The position numbers and the translations under genes were made by a program. Below the pieces are notes generated by a model. It did no database searches. It saw nothing but the letters and a program-made list of their open reading frames with translations, and had not been told where the DNA came from. A DNA stretch of 64,000 bases from Datura wrightii (Eukaryota > Streptophyta > Magnoliopsida > Solanales > Solanaceae). Numbering within the stretch: position 1 is the first letter of the stretch; every line of letters begins with the position of its first letter. Positions 11,656 through 23,785 of the stretch are shown here, piece by piece. The stretch covers positions 103,940,001 to 104,004,000 of the forward strand of contig JASDFA010000020.1 of the NCBI GenBank assembly GCA_035772735.1, given 5' to 3'.

Positions 11656-14271
11656 TGTTATACCCCGTAGAATTCCCGGCACTTAGATGACCTGTTCGCA
11701 CGTTGGTTAAGCGTATTTGAAAGCCATACGTGCTAGGGAAAGGCCCGGGAAAAGATCGGACGAGAAACCTGTCGAACCATCGCGGGAGGAGCCGAGGCAG
11801 AGCCCCTCCGCGATGGCAGCGTGTCACAGAGGTGAGGCCTCCGCGATGGCTCCGTGACACATTGCCCGTGTCCAGGCCCAAGTATATAAAGCCTCCACTT
11901 CAGTCCAAATCAGATTACTCTTGAAAAAATTTCCAGAACACGCAGCAAACAGAGAGAATCGAAGGAGAATTAAATATTTTCATCCGATTACGCTGCCAAA
12001 CGCTGCCCAAACCCAAATTAATCCTAGATACCAAGGTATTTAGCAGCAGAGAGCATTTCTACGGAGTTAGTTTTGTGAAATACGGCTGACGAATCGGTGA
12101 GCCGCCGAACTAAAGTAAGTAGAATTGCTCCAAATTAATGTCTATGTGTTCCTAGCTGAGAAGTAAATAATTCTCCCTTCTGGACCGCTGGAAAATAGCG
12201 AGTTTTTGACCGTCTTTCGATAAGCCTAAGTTTAGGCTATAAATTAAATCGAAAGTAACGTCGCTCTTTACAATAATGTTGTATTTAGTATTAATTGGCG
12301 TATTTATGAATGCAGTTGGGAGAAAATAGTTGAAGTACCGGCCGAGCCTCGTCCGACGGACGAATAGTCGAAGATAAGGTATGTAAAGTTAGTTTCCTTC
12401 GGCAAGTTAAGTAATATCAGTACAGTGTAATAAATTACAGACCAGTAGAATGTTCAGAAATCGATTGTTGTGTTTAGCGGAAGCCTCGTGAAGTAGTAAA
12501 GTATCCGTAAGTACTTCAGAAATAGAATAGCAGGCTAAAATAAAGTTCAGGAAACATGTCAGGAGTAGTAAATCATGTTACTATAGAAAGCCAGTATCCC
12601 GTGTAGTTCAGCAGAAAGATTATATTCGTACATACATCTATAGTATTTCTAGTCTCAGCATGTATGGAGTATGTACTTATTTCTATCACGGGTCCAGCAT
12701 ATAGTATATACAGAAACTTAGTAAACAGCAGAATTTTCAGCAGAAACATTATCTTATATAGCGTTTGCTCAGTACAGCCCGGCAGGAGACTATGTTCATA
12801 TTTATACATCTTTACCTGCCTCAACACGTATTAAATACGTACAGATTACTATCAGTAGCCCAGCATGTAATATATATGATACTTTATCCCTATTAGCCTC
12901 AGCATGTGAGATACCCAGACAGTATTACCAGTTGAGACCGTTGTATTGTTTGGGGTTGGATTACCTAGCATCCATGACCGCCCAGGGTTAATAGCCGTAT
13001 CGACTCGTCCGCCAGAGGACGAGGATACGTCACTCTACGGGGTGGCATGCCGTCCCGCCAGGGGACGAAGATGGGATGCCAGTTTTTCCCCATACTTGTG
13101 CCTTGATCGGCCCTTACACACCCCAGTCGAGCGGATACGCCCGGGTGCAGATTCAGGAGTCCTCCGGACTCAGATGCAGTTATAGTCAGGGGCTCAGCGA
13201 GCCCAAGTGCATACCCAGGGGACCGGCAGGATGCTTACAGCCAGTATAGGAGATGGGTTGACCGGGGTAGGGGTATAGATTCTGTGTTGATTGTACCTCC
13301 CGGCTATGGGGGCCGGGTAAGGTTGTGTATGCCATGTTATGTTATGTATGTTATGCTATATTACAGTAGATACGAGCAGATTAGTAGTAGAATGATACGT
13401 CTCCAAGTATGATTCCTACTCCCTTCAGTATGATTAAAAACAGGTACGATCTACACCATCAGACATTTATCTACTCCTTCTTGTTTCAGTTTTGACAATT
13501 ATGTTATTGACTTCAGATATCCCTTCAGTTCTTACAGATTCAGTTATCTCATACTATTCAGAATTTTTAGTTATATTACTTTTATTTAGCTGTATTCAGT
13601 TTGCTTTACATACTCAGTACCAGCGGTACTGACGCCCAGTGAGGCGTTTTATTACTTGCCTGCAGGTACCCATAGACGCGCAGGCGATACCACGTGATCC
13701 CCATCAGCGGTCGAATATTCAGCTCCTGTCATCCGGAGACTGAATTTCTAGAGGTGTAGTTCAGTTCCTTTTGTTGTACAGTACGGGTAGGTCGGGGCCC
13801 TGTCCCGATCATTTCTATTATCCTTCTTAGAGGCTTGCAGTCTGTATATATTCCCTGTGGTCAGATGAGCCGGTCGTGTGGGGCCGTGCAGTTGTATAGT
13901 TGCCTTTACTACTTCGTTCTTTTGTAGTGGCCGTGTGGGGCCATAGTTTACCAGTAGTGGTGACCTTGTCGGTCACGTAGCTTTTCAGTATGTTATGCTT
14001 GAGTTGCAGATAACTAGACAGCATGGTGGCCTTGTCGGCCCGCATAGGTTCCCCTGAATTACCTTGTTTCTGGTCAGCTGTAATACAGGTACAGAAGGCT
14101 ATAGGCCAATGGGCCGGGGGCTGTATTTACAGCCGCTATATAGCCCTTTGTTTCCAGAAATTTGAGTTAGAGCCAGCCAGGCGCCAGATGCGTCCAGGCT
14201 TAACAGTTCAGCAGGTCAGGGCTTAGTAGGGCACCAGGTGCCAGTCATACCCCCCAAGGTGGGGCGTGACA
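11656..14271 (+). repeat. 3' LTR of the Tekay-type element
   Basis: 2616 bp, TG...CA ends, nearly identical to 3771-6387. Differences are scattered single bases (about five in the first 270) plus very small indels. It is followed directly by TATAA at 14272-14276. Confidence 0.95.
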
Positions 14272-14276
14272 TATAA
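14272..14276. repeat. Target-site duplication TATAA, right copy
   Basis: Partner of 3766-3770. The bases after it continue the spacer that is uninterrupted at 45108 onward. Confidence 0.95.
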
Positions 14277-14739
14277 AAAGATCAACTAACACTTTTACAA
14301 AGGTGCTTCATAAGTTTAAACTATTTTGCATTAAAAATTATTTTGCTAGGAACCCTAATGTCCATAGAGAATATAAATTTGAATATTAACCAATGATTTT
14401 TTTATGTTTTTTAATAGGGATAAATTATAAATGTCCTATTTATTCTTTTTTTTTAAATTTCGCTTTTAATCTACGATAATTACTCTACATTGGAGATATT
14501 AATTAGAAATGAGTTTTTTTCACTTGTTTTGTTCTTCCTTTTCCTTTTTTTTATCATAGAATAATTTTGCTACGAGTTTTTCACTTATTTCTCTTTTTAT
14601 TTTTAATGGTGAAAAATATATAATTTAGTTTAATTTTGAAGTAAATATCTGAAAATTAATTAAAAATGTATAATTTTAACTTTAAAGAAAGTAATAGCTT
14701 ATAACTCTATCCAACATTAAATTTATTTTTTAAGGTGAT
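14277..14739. repeat. AT-rich spacer, duplicated at 45108-45455
   Basis: No gene seen. It is the right-hand continuation of the spacer 2331-3765 once the inserted element is removed. The 45 kb copy lacks about 240 bases from the right part of this stretch and the adjoining LTR end. Confidence 0.6.
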
Positions 14740-16022
14740 TGTTAGAACATGCGTAGTGGAAATAAATATAAATTGGATCAATTATCTTACATGAATTACT
14801 AGATAACAATAACGAATTAGATTACGAAATACTAACCTCTTGAAGTTTTCGCACAAAACGTCCAATTCGCTCTCCAGGTCTGCAGTCTTCTACTATAGCC
14901 TGAATAATATCGGAATAAGGAATACTTGTGAGGGCAAATACTGCTTTTCAGAAAAGATGATCTTTTCAAGGAGGAAAAAACTCTATTTATAATCACGTTT
15001 TTAGGGTGTAAAACCCTAATCCCAAAACGTATAGGATTCCTACTTTCCATGTATATTCACGCGTTTTCAAAGGGTATGAAACCCAAAAATGTGTACTACT
15101 TACCTTTTTGAAGCTGTCCAAAATCTTGTAGGATTTTACTACTTCAAGAAAACAGGTTTCTTCCTTTTCCAAGTTCTTAAATTAATCAGGCATAGTAGGG
15201 ACCACAGATTTAATTAGTGAGACTTCCAATTATGGTATTAATTCGAAATAATGAATGAATTAACCTACCATAATAAATCACAGATTATTCCACTAAAAAT
15301 CCGTAATTTCACTCCTCGGTATAATTTCAAAACCAATCATTAAATTCTTATTTAACTCCCCACGTTAAGATTACAGATACCAACCAATCAAATTAAATTT
15401 CTGACTATTTAATTCATTGATCAATTTAATCCTTTATTCAAACGCTTAACTTATTTCATGTGACGGAACAGAATCCACCTGTAGGGTTTTCACATGAAAC
15501 CTTATAAGCAATCATAAAGGGTATCATCAATCTCAAGTTCGAGACATGGATTTAATCAACTAACTATTATTTCACAAATATCATTTGTCATCATCCAACC
15601 TATCATTTGATCATAATAATTATATCAAGATTAAGAGTATAAGTACATTTAATGACTTGGAGAATTTATTTTACTAAGTTAGACAAAATATTTTTCTCTA
15701 CTTGGTCCGTTCAATACATACAAAATGTACTAGCACAAGAAGTTGGAATAACACCATTCCCATAATCAAGATAAATTACATTTAATCTTGTGCTACAATC
15801 ATATCGATAAATTCATCCAATTTTCATCTTAGATTGTGAACATATATAAACTTTAAACTAAACTCTATACACCAAATCATCTACTATATAAGTAAAGGCC
15901 CACATGCAAAAACGATCTATTTAAAACAAGACTTTATTAATCCAATAAATAAAATAAAAGTCCTATGCAAAACTGAAACATTAACATTATACTAAAACCA
16001 CATGGTTAAGTATATCCTAACA
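14740..16022 (-). repeat. 3' LTR of Ty1/copia element (copy A)
   Basis: Read on the minus strand it starts TGTTAGGATATAC and ends CATGTTCTAACA, with inverted terminal TGTTAG/CTAACA ends. Length 1283 bp. The polypurine-like tract AAGTGGGAGAT lies directly upstream on the minus strand (about 16023-16035). The partner LTRs are at 45456-46651 and 54009-55393. A deletion of about 37 bases around 15853 distinguishes it from the 46 kb copy. I found no matching target duplication. Confidence 0.85.
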
Positions 16023-17965
16023 ATCTCCCACTTAGACTCATAACCATGCACCTACAACTTTAACGCCCATTCCTTCTACATGTTTTCAAAAGGCTTCTGT
16101 GACAAGCTCTTTGTAAACGGGTCCGCCAAATTGTTCTGCGATGCAATCTTCAAAACCTTTACATCTCCTCTTTGAATTATGTTCCGAATTAAGTGATATT
16201 TTCTCTCAATGTGTTTGCTTCTTTTGTGACTTCGCGGTTTCTTTGAGTTTGCAACCGCACCACTATTATCACAATAAAGTGTAATTGGTGCTTCAATCGA
16301 AGGAATCACTCCAAGCTCTTTTAGGAAGTTCTTAAGACAAACAACCTCCTTAGCCGCCTCGGAGGCAGCTACATGACTCAACTTGCCATGATGGAATCAA
16401 CAACACATGATTGCTTAATACTCCTCCAACTTATGGCTCCACCTCCTAAAGTAAACACATATCCTGAGGTAGATTTTCTAGAATCTCTGTCAGACTGAAA
16501 ATCGAATTTGTGTACCCAACGACTACCAGATCTCCCGAACGAAAAACCAGCACATAATCCCTAGTCCTTTTCAGATACTTGATCTTATGCTTAACTGCAG
16601 TCCAATGTTCATTCCCAGGATTATACTGATATCTACTAACCATGCCAACAACAAAGCAAATATTAGGTCTAGTATATAACATAGCATACATGAGACTCCC
16701 AACAACAGAAGCATAAGGGATCAACCTCATCCTCTCTATCTCATCACCCGTTTTGTTAGAATGATCTTTCGATAGAGAAATTCCATGCCTAAAAGGAAGA
16801 AATTCCTTTTTGAAATTTTTCATGCTAAACCTGATAAGAATCGTATCAATATAAAGTGCTTAAGACAAGCCTAATATCCTTTGCTTGCGATCTCGCATGA
16901 GCTTTATCCCAAGGATATAAGCCGTCTCACCCAAGTCTTTCATATCAAAACGCGAGGACAACTACTCTTTAACCGATTTCAGCATGCTCACATTATTTCC
17001 TATGAGCAAAATGTCATCCACGTAGAGAATCAAAAACACTACTTTATCTCCCTCCCGCTTTTTATATATGCATGACTCGTTCTCACATTGATAAAAACCA
17101 AAAGTCTTAATCGAATTGTCAAAACAAGTATTCCATGCCCTAGATGCCTGTTTCAACCCATAAATGGATCTTTTCAGCTTACACAACATGTGCTCATTGC
17201 CACTTTCCACGAAATCCTCTGGTTGTGCCATATATATACACTCACTAAGACTTCCATTAAGAAAAGCCGTCTTAACATCCATCTGCTAGATCTCCTAATC
17301 ATAATGAGCAGCAATGAATAAGAGAATTCTGATGGATTTAAGCATGGCTACCGGCGAAAAGGTTTCCTCATAATCAATTCCTTCTTTTTGAGTAAACCCT
17401 TTTGCAACAAGCCCAACTTTAAAAGTTTGCACTTCTCCATCCACCCCTCTTTTTCTTATAGATCCATCTACGGCCAATGAGTTTGACTTCTGCAGGTGGT
17501 TATACAAGATCCCAGACTTGATTGGAGTACATAGACTCCATTTCAAATTTCATAGAGACTATTCATTTTTCAGCATATATATCTTGTAGTACTTCGGCGT
17601 AACTAAGGGGTTTGTATTAGGCTCTTTAGGGATTCTATCATAAGATTCTCCCAAGAGTGCAAACCGAATGAGTTTTCTAATAACTCTCCCAGTATGATGA
17701 CTCACTACAACATCATTAATATGATCTTACGGTGGAATCACAACATCACTTTTGCGAACTAAATCATGATTATCACTAACTATCTTGAGGTAGCGAGATG
17801 TCCGACCGTTGTACTTGTGCCTCCCGTTGCCTATTGATATCTCTCCCACTACGATAATGGAGCGGTATGTCAATACTTGCTTGTGGAATTTGTTCTTTGG
17901 ATACATCATTTGTTATTCCATTGTTCAATTCGTGTAAAACGAGTTTACTTCTCAGAACATGATTT
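16023..17965 (-). pseudogene. Ty1/copia RT and RNase H (copy A), broken
   Basis: Minus-strand pol end. RT begins with RRWIYKK-type and MDVKTAFLNGSL segments (near 17270) and carries the catalytic YVDD in LYVDDILLIGNN near 17000-17040. RNase H has LYCDNSGAVANSKKPRSHKRSKHIERKYHLIRNI-type residues between 16190 and 16300. Stops and frameshifts separate the pieces (for example near 16860, 17285 and 17545). The order RT then RNase H at the 3' end, with integrase upstream, is diagnostic of Ty1/copia. The more complete copy is at 46652-48651. It is cut at 17965 by the nested LTR. Confidence 0.87.
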
Positions 17966-19192
17966 TGTCACACCCCGCCTTGGGGGGTATGACTGGCACC
18001 TGGTGCCCTATTAGGACCTGAACTGCTAGACTACTGAGCCTAAGCACATCTGGTGCCTGGATGGCTCTAGCTCTAATTCACAGAATCAAAGGGCTATATA
18101 GCGGCTGTAAATACAGCCTCCGGCCGACTAGGCCTATAGCCACCTATACAACAACAACAGTTAACCAGAATAATATCAATATAAGGGAGCATATGCGGGC
18201 CGACAAGGCCACCATGCTGACTAGTTACTTCTGAATTAAAATAACAGATGCTAAACGGCTACGTGACCGACAAGGTCACCACTACTAACTGGATTGGCCC
18301 CACACGACCAACATAAATAACGAAACATACGCACGGCCCCACACGACTGGCACAACTAACCACAGGGAGATATAAACACAATCTGCAAGCCTCTAAGAAT
18401 ACTGATAAGATGGTCGGGACAGGGCTCCGACCTACCCGTACTATACAACAAAAGAAAATGATATACACCTCTAAATATCAAGCTCCGGATGACAGGAGCT
18501 GATGACTCTATGCTGGCCAGGATCATGTGGGATCGACTCCTCGTCTATAGGTACCTGCAGGCAAGTAATGCAGCGCCCCAAATGGGCGTCAGTACCACTG
18601 GTACCGAGTATGTAAAGCAAACTGAACATAACTGAATATAAACAACAATCTAGTAAATGCAGAATAGCAGAAAGTATCTGAAACTGTCTGGACTAGCAGG
18701 ATCTGGAATAAGCTTATATGTACTGAAGGTAAGGTAGAATCATACCAGTCGTCATAGCGACCTGCTGTCTATCAACTAATAGATATCATGTATATACATA
18801 TATATAACATACAAGGACCTATACCAGCCCCCATAAGCCGGAAGGTTCCAACCAACACACAATCTATATACCCCTACCCGGGTCAAAACCATCCAAAAAT
18901 AAATCACTCCACTCACCTACTAAGTACGAGCACCTTTACCGGCCCCCTGGGTATGCAGCTTGGGCTCTCTAGGCCCCTGACTATAACTGTATCTGAGTTC
19001 GGAGGACTCCTGTATCTATAAACTGTAATCTGTATCTGTAAACTGTAAACTGCCCGCTGGGGCAAGCGCTCGATAGGGTAAGCTATACTACTATGTTGAT
19101 CAGCCTGATATGGGGAATGTTGCATCCCATCTTCGTCCTACTGCGGATGGCATGCCACTCCTTGGAGTGACGTATTCTCACCCTCCGGCGGG
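17966..19192 (-). repeat. Truncated Tekay-like LTR nested in copia (copy A)
   Basis: Minus-orientation LTR end beginning at TGTCACACCCCGCC and preceded by GATTT (17961-17965). It has the same insertion point and family as the complete solo LTR at 48652-50961. Sequence matches that LTR until about 19192, then switches abruptly to a plus-strand gypsy pol fragment, so about 1.1 kb of the LTR and the rest of the copia element are missing here. Confidence 0.85.
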
Positions 19193-20363
19193 TATGAAGT
19201 GTGGCGATATAAAGGCCGCATTGCGCTCCAGATATTTTGGGGCATCGTCAGCAGTTTATGAGCGAGGCGCATTACACCCGCTATTCTCTTCATCCTGATA
19301 CGAAAAAGAGGTACCATGACATTAAAGAGAACTACTAGTAGCCCAGTGTCCTAACTGCCAACAGTTGAAGGCAGAATATCAGAAACCAGGCAGGTTAATT
19401 TAGAACATAGTTGTGCCTCTTTTGAAATGAGAAGCAGTGAATATGGATTTTGTGGCAGGATTACCCCGTACCAGACACGAAAATGATTCTATTTGAGTAA
19501 TAAGTGACAGATTGACAAAATCAACTCATTTCTTGCCAGTAAGAACTACTTTCTCGGCTGAAGATTATGCTGAGTTGTATATCAGAAAGATAGTCAGATT
19601 ATATGGAATACCAGTATCCGTTATTTCAGACAGAGGAGCACAATTTACAGTTAGATTCTGGCAATCATTTCAGAAAGGTTTGGGCACGCAGATTAATTTA
19701 AGCACAGCGTTCTACCCTCAGACAGATGAGTAGGCTGAGCGCACAATTCAGACGCTCGAAGATATGTTGCGAGCGTGTGTGCTAGATTTCAGTAATAGTC
19801 AAAATGAGCAGTTACCATTAGTTGAATTTGCCTCCAGAATTAGAATCCATATATCCGGTCTGTTATGTAGCTATGCTGAGGAAATGCATAGGGGACCCAT
19901 CCAGAGTAGTCCCAGTCCAGAATATCTAGGTTACGAAGAAGCTGGCCTATGAAGAGGTCCCAGTAACTATCCTAGACAGATAGATTCGCAGACTCCGCAC
20001 TAAATATATTGCGTCTATCAAGGTATTAGGGCGTAACAAGAACCGAGAGAAGATAACTTGGGGAGCAGAGGAAGATATGAGGACCAGATATCCTCACCTA
20101 TTTCAGGCCTAGTTAGGCGACAGGTATGCCCGTATTATTACTCATGCAGTACCATATGGTTGTATGTCTGTGAATGAGAAAGATTGATATTTAGTTATCC
20201 AGTGGATCCTAGAATATTACGTGCAGTGCCTGTGTTGGACTTTTCTGCATTTCAGGTTTTTGCTATAGTCCATATTATAGGGAATACCCTGCCGAAATTT
20301 TTCTAAACAAGTAAGCTAAGTAAGTCCTCTAGATGGCAGTATACATTCGAGGACGAATGTTCT
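19193..20363 (+). pseudogene. Tekay-type integrase to chromodomain fragment, degraded
   Basis: Plus-strand relative of 10130-11386. Integrase zinc-domain remnants lie near 19265-19360. The core segment NMDFVAGLPRTRHEND is near 19440, followed by LTKSTHFLPVRTTFSAED, VISDRGAQFT and NLSTAFYPQTD. An internal deletion near 19830 joins the core (PLVEF) to the C-terminal part. A degraded chromodomain segment ends at TAG near 20110. Stops at TGG or CAG positions (near 19428, 19495 and 19731) fit G-to-A or C-to-T change. About 250 bases of 3' untranslated sequence follow. Confidence 0.85.
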
Positions 20364-20377
20364 TAAGGGGGGGAGAA
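20364..20377 (+). other. Polypurine tract of truncated Tekay-type copy
   Basis: Purine run AAGGGGGGGAGAA directly upstream of the LTR, equivalent to 11643-11655. Confidence 0.85.
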
Positions 20378-22953
20378 TGTTATACCCCGTAGAATTCCCG
20401 GCACCTAGATGACCTATTCGCACGTTGGTTAAGCATATTTGAAGGTCATACGTGCTAGAGAAAGGCCCGGGAAAAAGAACGGACGAGAAACCCGTCGAAC
20501 CATCGCGGGAGGAGCCGAGGCAGAGCCCCTCCGCGATGGCAGCGTGTCACGGAGGTGAGGCCTCCGCGATGGCTCCGTGACACGTTGCCCAGGTTCAGGC
20601 CCAAGTATATAAAGCCCCACTTCGGTTTTAAATGATATAACCTTTAAAACTTTTCCAGAGAACAGAGGCAAACGCTGAGAGAGAAGAAAGGAACGAAGAA
20701 ATTAAATAATTTTCGTCTGATTACGCTGCCAAACGCTGCCCAAACTCAAATTAATCCTAGATACCGAAGTATTTAGCAACAGAGAGCATTCCTACGGATT
20801 CAGTTTCCTAAAATACTGCCGACGAATCGTCGAGCCACCGAGCTAAGGTAAGTGGAATTGCTCTAAATTAGTGTCTATGTGTTCCTAGCTGAGAAGTAAA
20901 TATTTCTCCCTTCTGGGCCACTGAAAAATAGCGAGTTTTCGACCGTCTTTCGATAAGCCTAAGTTTAGGCTATAAACTATATCGAAAGTGACGTTGCCTT
21001 TTGAAATAAAGTTGTATTTAGTATTGATTGACATATTTATGAATGCAGTGGGGAGAAAACAGTTGAAGTACCGGCCGAGCCTCGTTCGACAGACGAATAG
21101 CTTAAGAATAAGGTATGTAAAGTTAGTTTCCTCGGCAAGTTAAGTAATATTGAGACAGTATGGTAATTTACAGACCAGTAGAATGTTCAGAAGTCGATTA
21201 TTGTGTTATTATGAATATTGGTGCAATATGAGAAGTTTTGGGTTGTAACGTGTACGAGACCTATCCGTAGTATATAGATTCTGACGTAAGTATTAAAGAT
21301 ATTGCCCAGTATATACAGTATGTGATGTAATATGCCATGTTAAGATATTGTTGTGTTTAGCTGAAACCTCGCGAAGTAGTACAGTATGCGTAAAGCATTT
21401 CAGACATAGAATAGTAACTAAATAAAGTTTAGAAAGCATGTTAGAAATAGGAAATCATGTTAATACAGAAACTCAGTAAACAGTATAGCTTTTAGCAGAA
21501 ACATCATCTTGTATAGCATTGCTCCAGTACAGTTTGACAGGAGACTATGTTCGTATTTATATTTACCTGCCTCAGCACGGATCAGGCACTTACAGATTAC
21601 TATTATTAGCTCAGCAGTTATATATACGACACCTTACCCCTGTTAGCCTTAGCTTATGAGATATACAGACAGCATGACTAGTTGAGACCGTTGTATTGAT
21701 TGGGGTTAGATTACCTAGCATTCATGACCGCCCAGGGTTAATAGCTGTATCGACTCGTCCGCTAGAGGACGAGGATACGTCACTCTACGGAGTGATATGC
21801 CGTTCCACAAGGGGACGAAGATGGGATGCCAGTTTCCCCATATTGTGCCTTGGTCAGCCCTTATACACCCCCGTCGAGCGGGTACGCCCGGGGTGTTGAT
21901 TTTGGAGTCCTTCGGACTCAGGTACAGTTATAGTCAGGGGCTCAGCGAGCCCAAGTGCATACCCAGGGACCGGCTGGATGCTTACAGCCATTGTAGGAGA
22001 TGGGATGACAGGGGTAGGGGTATAGATTCTGTGCTGGCTGTACCTCCCGGCTTATGGGGGCCGGGTAAGGTTTGTGTGTGCTATGTTATGTTATTTCATG
22101 TTATGCCATGTTATGTTAGATACAAGTAGATCAGCAGTAGCGCGATACGTTTCCAGGTATGACTCTTACCCTTCCCAGTAAAGATTGATAGAAGGTATGA
22201 TTTACAGTATCAGACAGTTAGTCTATTCTCTCTACTTCAGTTTCTTCAGTTATATTATTGTATTCAGATTTTTCTTTCAGTTATTGCTTTACATACTCAG
22301 TACCAGCGGTACTGACGCCCGGTGGGGCACTGCATTACTTGCCTGGAGGTACTTATAGACAAGCAGGTGACACCACGTGATTCCTGTCAGCGATCGAGTA
22401 TTCAGCTCCTGTCATCCGGAGACTGAATTCCAGAGGTGTACTTCAGTTATTTTGTTTTATAGTACGGTTAGGTCGGGGCCCTGTCCCGACCAGTTCTATT
22501 ATTATTCTTAGAGGCTTGCAGTCTATATATTCCCTATGGTCAGATGAGCCGGTCGTCTGAGGCCGTGCAGTTGTTTGGTTGTCAGTATTCTTGCTTTCTT
22601 TTACTTTGGCCGTGTGGGGCCATAGCTTGCCAGTAGTGGTGACCTTGCCGGCCACGTAGTTTCCTTTTGTGCTTTATGATTGAGTTGCAGATAACTAGAC
22701 AGCATGGTGGCCTTGTCGGCCCGCATAGGTTTCCCTGAGATAATATGTTTCTGGTCAGCTGCTAGTACAGGTACAGAAGGCTATAGGCCAACAGGCCGGG
22801 GGCTGTATTTACAGCCGTTATATAGCCCTTTGTTTCCCGAAATATGAGTTAGAGCCAGCCAGGCACCAGATGTGCCCAGGCTTAACAGTCCAGCAAGTCA
22901 GGTCCTAGTAGGGCACCAGGTGCCAGTCATACCCCCCAAGGCGGGGTGTGACA
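20378..22953 (+). repeat. 3' LTR of the truncated Tekay-type copy
   Basis: 2576 bp, from TGTTATACCCCG to GGTGTGACA. It is clearly related to the 3771 LTR but more diverged, with an extra segment near 21205-21345 and gaps elsewhere. It keeps the TATA box at 20606-20613 and the GC-rich inverted repeats. Directly after it, lineage I pol begins in mid-gene, so this element end was inserted into or recombined with that copy. Confidence 0.9.
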
Positions 22954-23785
22954 TTGAGATTTTTTCTTAGCAACTTCAAGTGGCGTGTCAGGCTGCCTGC
23001 CCAACACAATCTCTAAAGGACTCATCTCCGTAGCCGACGACTTGTGCAAGTTAGAGCAAAGCTGTGCACTATCGAATAACGCTACCCAATTCCTCTGACT
23101 CGCAGTCACATAGTGCCTCAAGTACTCCTCCAGCAAATGATTGATTCTCTCGATCTTTCCATCAGTGTGTGGATGATTTGTTGTCGAGAATTTCAAATAT
23201 GTACCCATTAATTTGAACAAAGAAATCCAAAAAATGGCTAGTAAATTGAGTATCTCTATCACTCACAATGTCGGTTGGAACACAAAAATACTTTATCACA
23301 TGCTTATAAGACAATTCAACAGCTATCTCCGAGGAACATAGAGTTGGAGCAGCAATGAATACCCCATACTTCGAGAATCTGTCTACCACCACCATGATTA
23401 ACGCCTTACCATCAACCTTTGGAAATCCTCTAATGAAATCCATAGAAACGGAAGCCCAAGGACGTTCAGCTACCGGTAGAGGTTGTAGCAAACCTGCTTC
23501 CTTCTTCCGTTCAGATTTGTCAAGCTGACATACAAGGCAAGTCTTGACATAGGCCTCAATGTCATCCTCCATTTTCAGCCAGAAATAACTTCAGGACAGC
23601 AATTCCATCATCCTCTCAACACCCGGATGACCAGCATAAGAAGCATCATGTGTCTTCTTCATCAAAGTCCGACGCAAACCTGCACCTTGGGGTACCACGA
23701 TTCTCCCCCCTTTGAAATGCAGCAGATCGTCCTCGATCCAATACCGCCTAACAGTTCCATCCCACACTTTATCCATCAACTTCAC
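22954..23785 (-). pseudogene. Lineage I integrase (copy C), truncated
   Basis: Minus-strand integrase. The zinc domain is HDASYAGHPGV with CLVCQ (near 23530-23660). The catalytic core includes SMDFIRGFPKVDGKA, IVSDRDTQFTSHF and the TERIN-like region near 23140. It is cut by the LTR end at 22953, so the chromodomain is missing. Frame breaks lie near 23160-23230 and 23590. Confidence 0.87.

Larger units (their letters stand above)
3771..14271 (+). mobile_element. Near-complete Tekay/Del-type Ty3/gypsy chromovirus
   Basis: Full-structure element of 10501 bp. The order is 5' LTR 3771-6387, primer site 6392-6403, a gag-pol frame 6602-11386, polypurine tract 11643-11655 and 3' LTR 11656-14271, flanked by TATAA. 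The pol order protease-RT-RNase H-integrase-chromodomain places it in Ty3/gypsy chromoviruses. The gag and integrase style and the long LTRs fit the Tekay/Del clade. The first 270 bases of the two LTRs differ at about five positions, so the insertion is fairly young. Four in-frame stops make it non-autonomous, but its LTRs and packaging signals look intact. Confidence 0.95.

Noticed and set aside
19193..22953. Second full-length Tekay element
   Set aside because: It lacks the 5' LTR, primer site, gag, protease, RT and RNase H. Only integrase end, chromodomain and 3' LTR remain.
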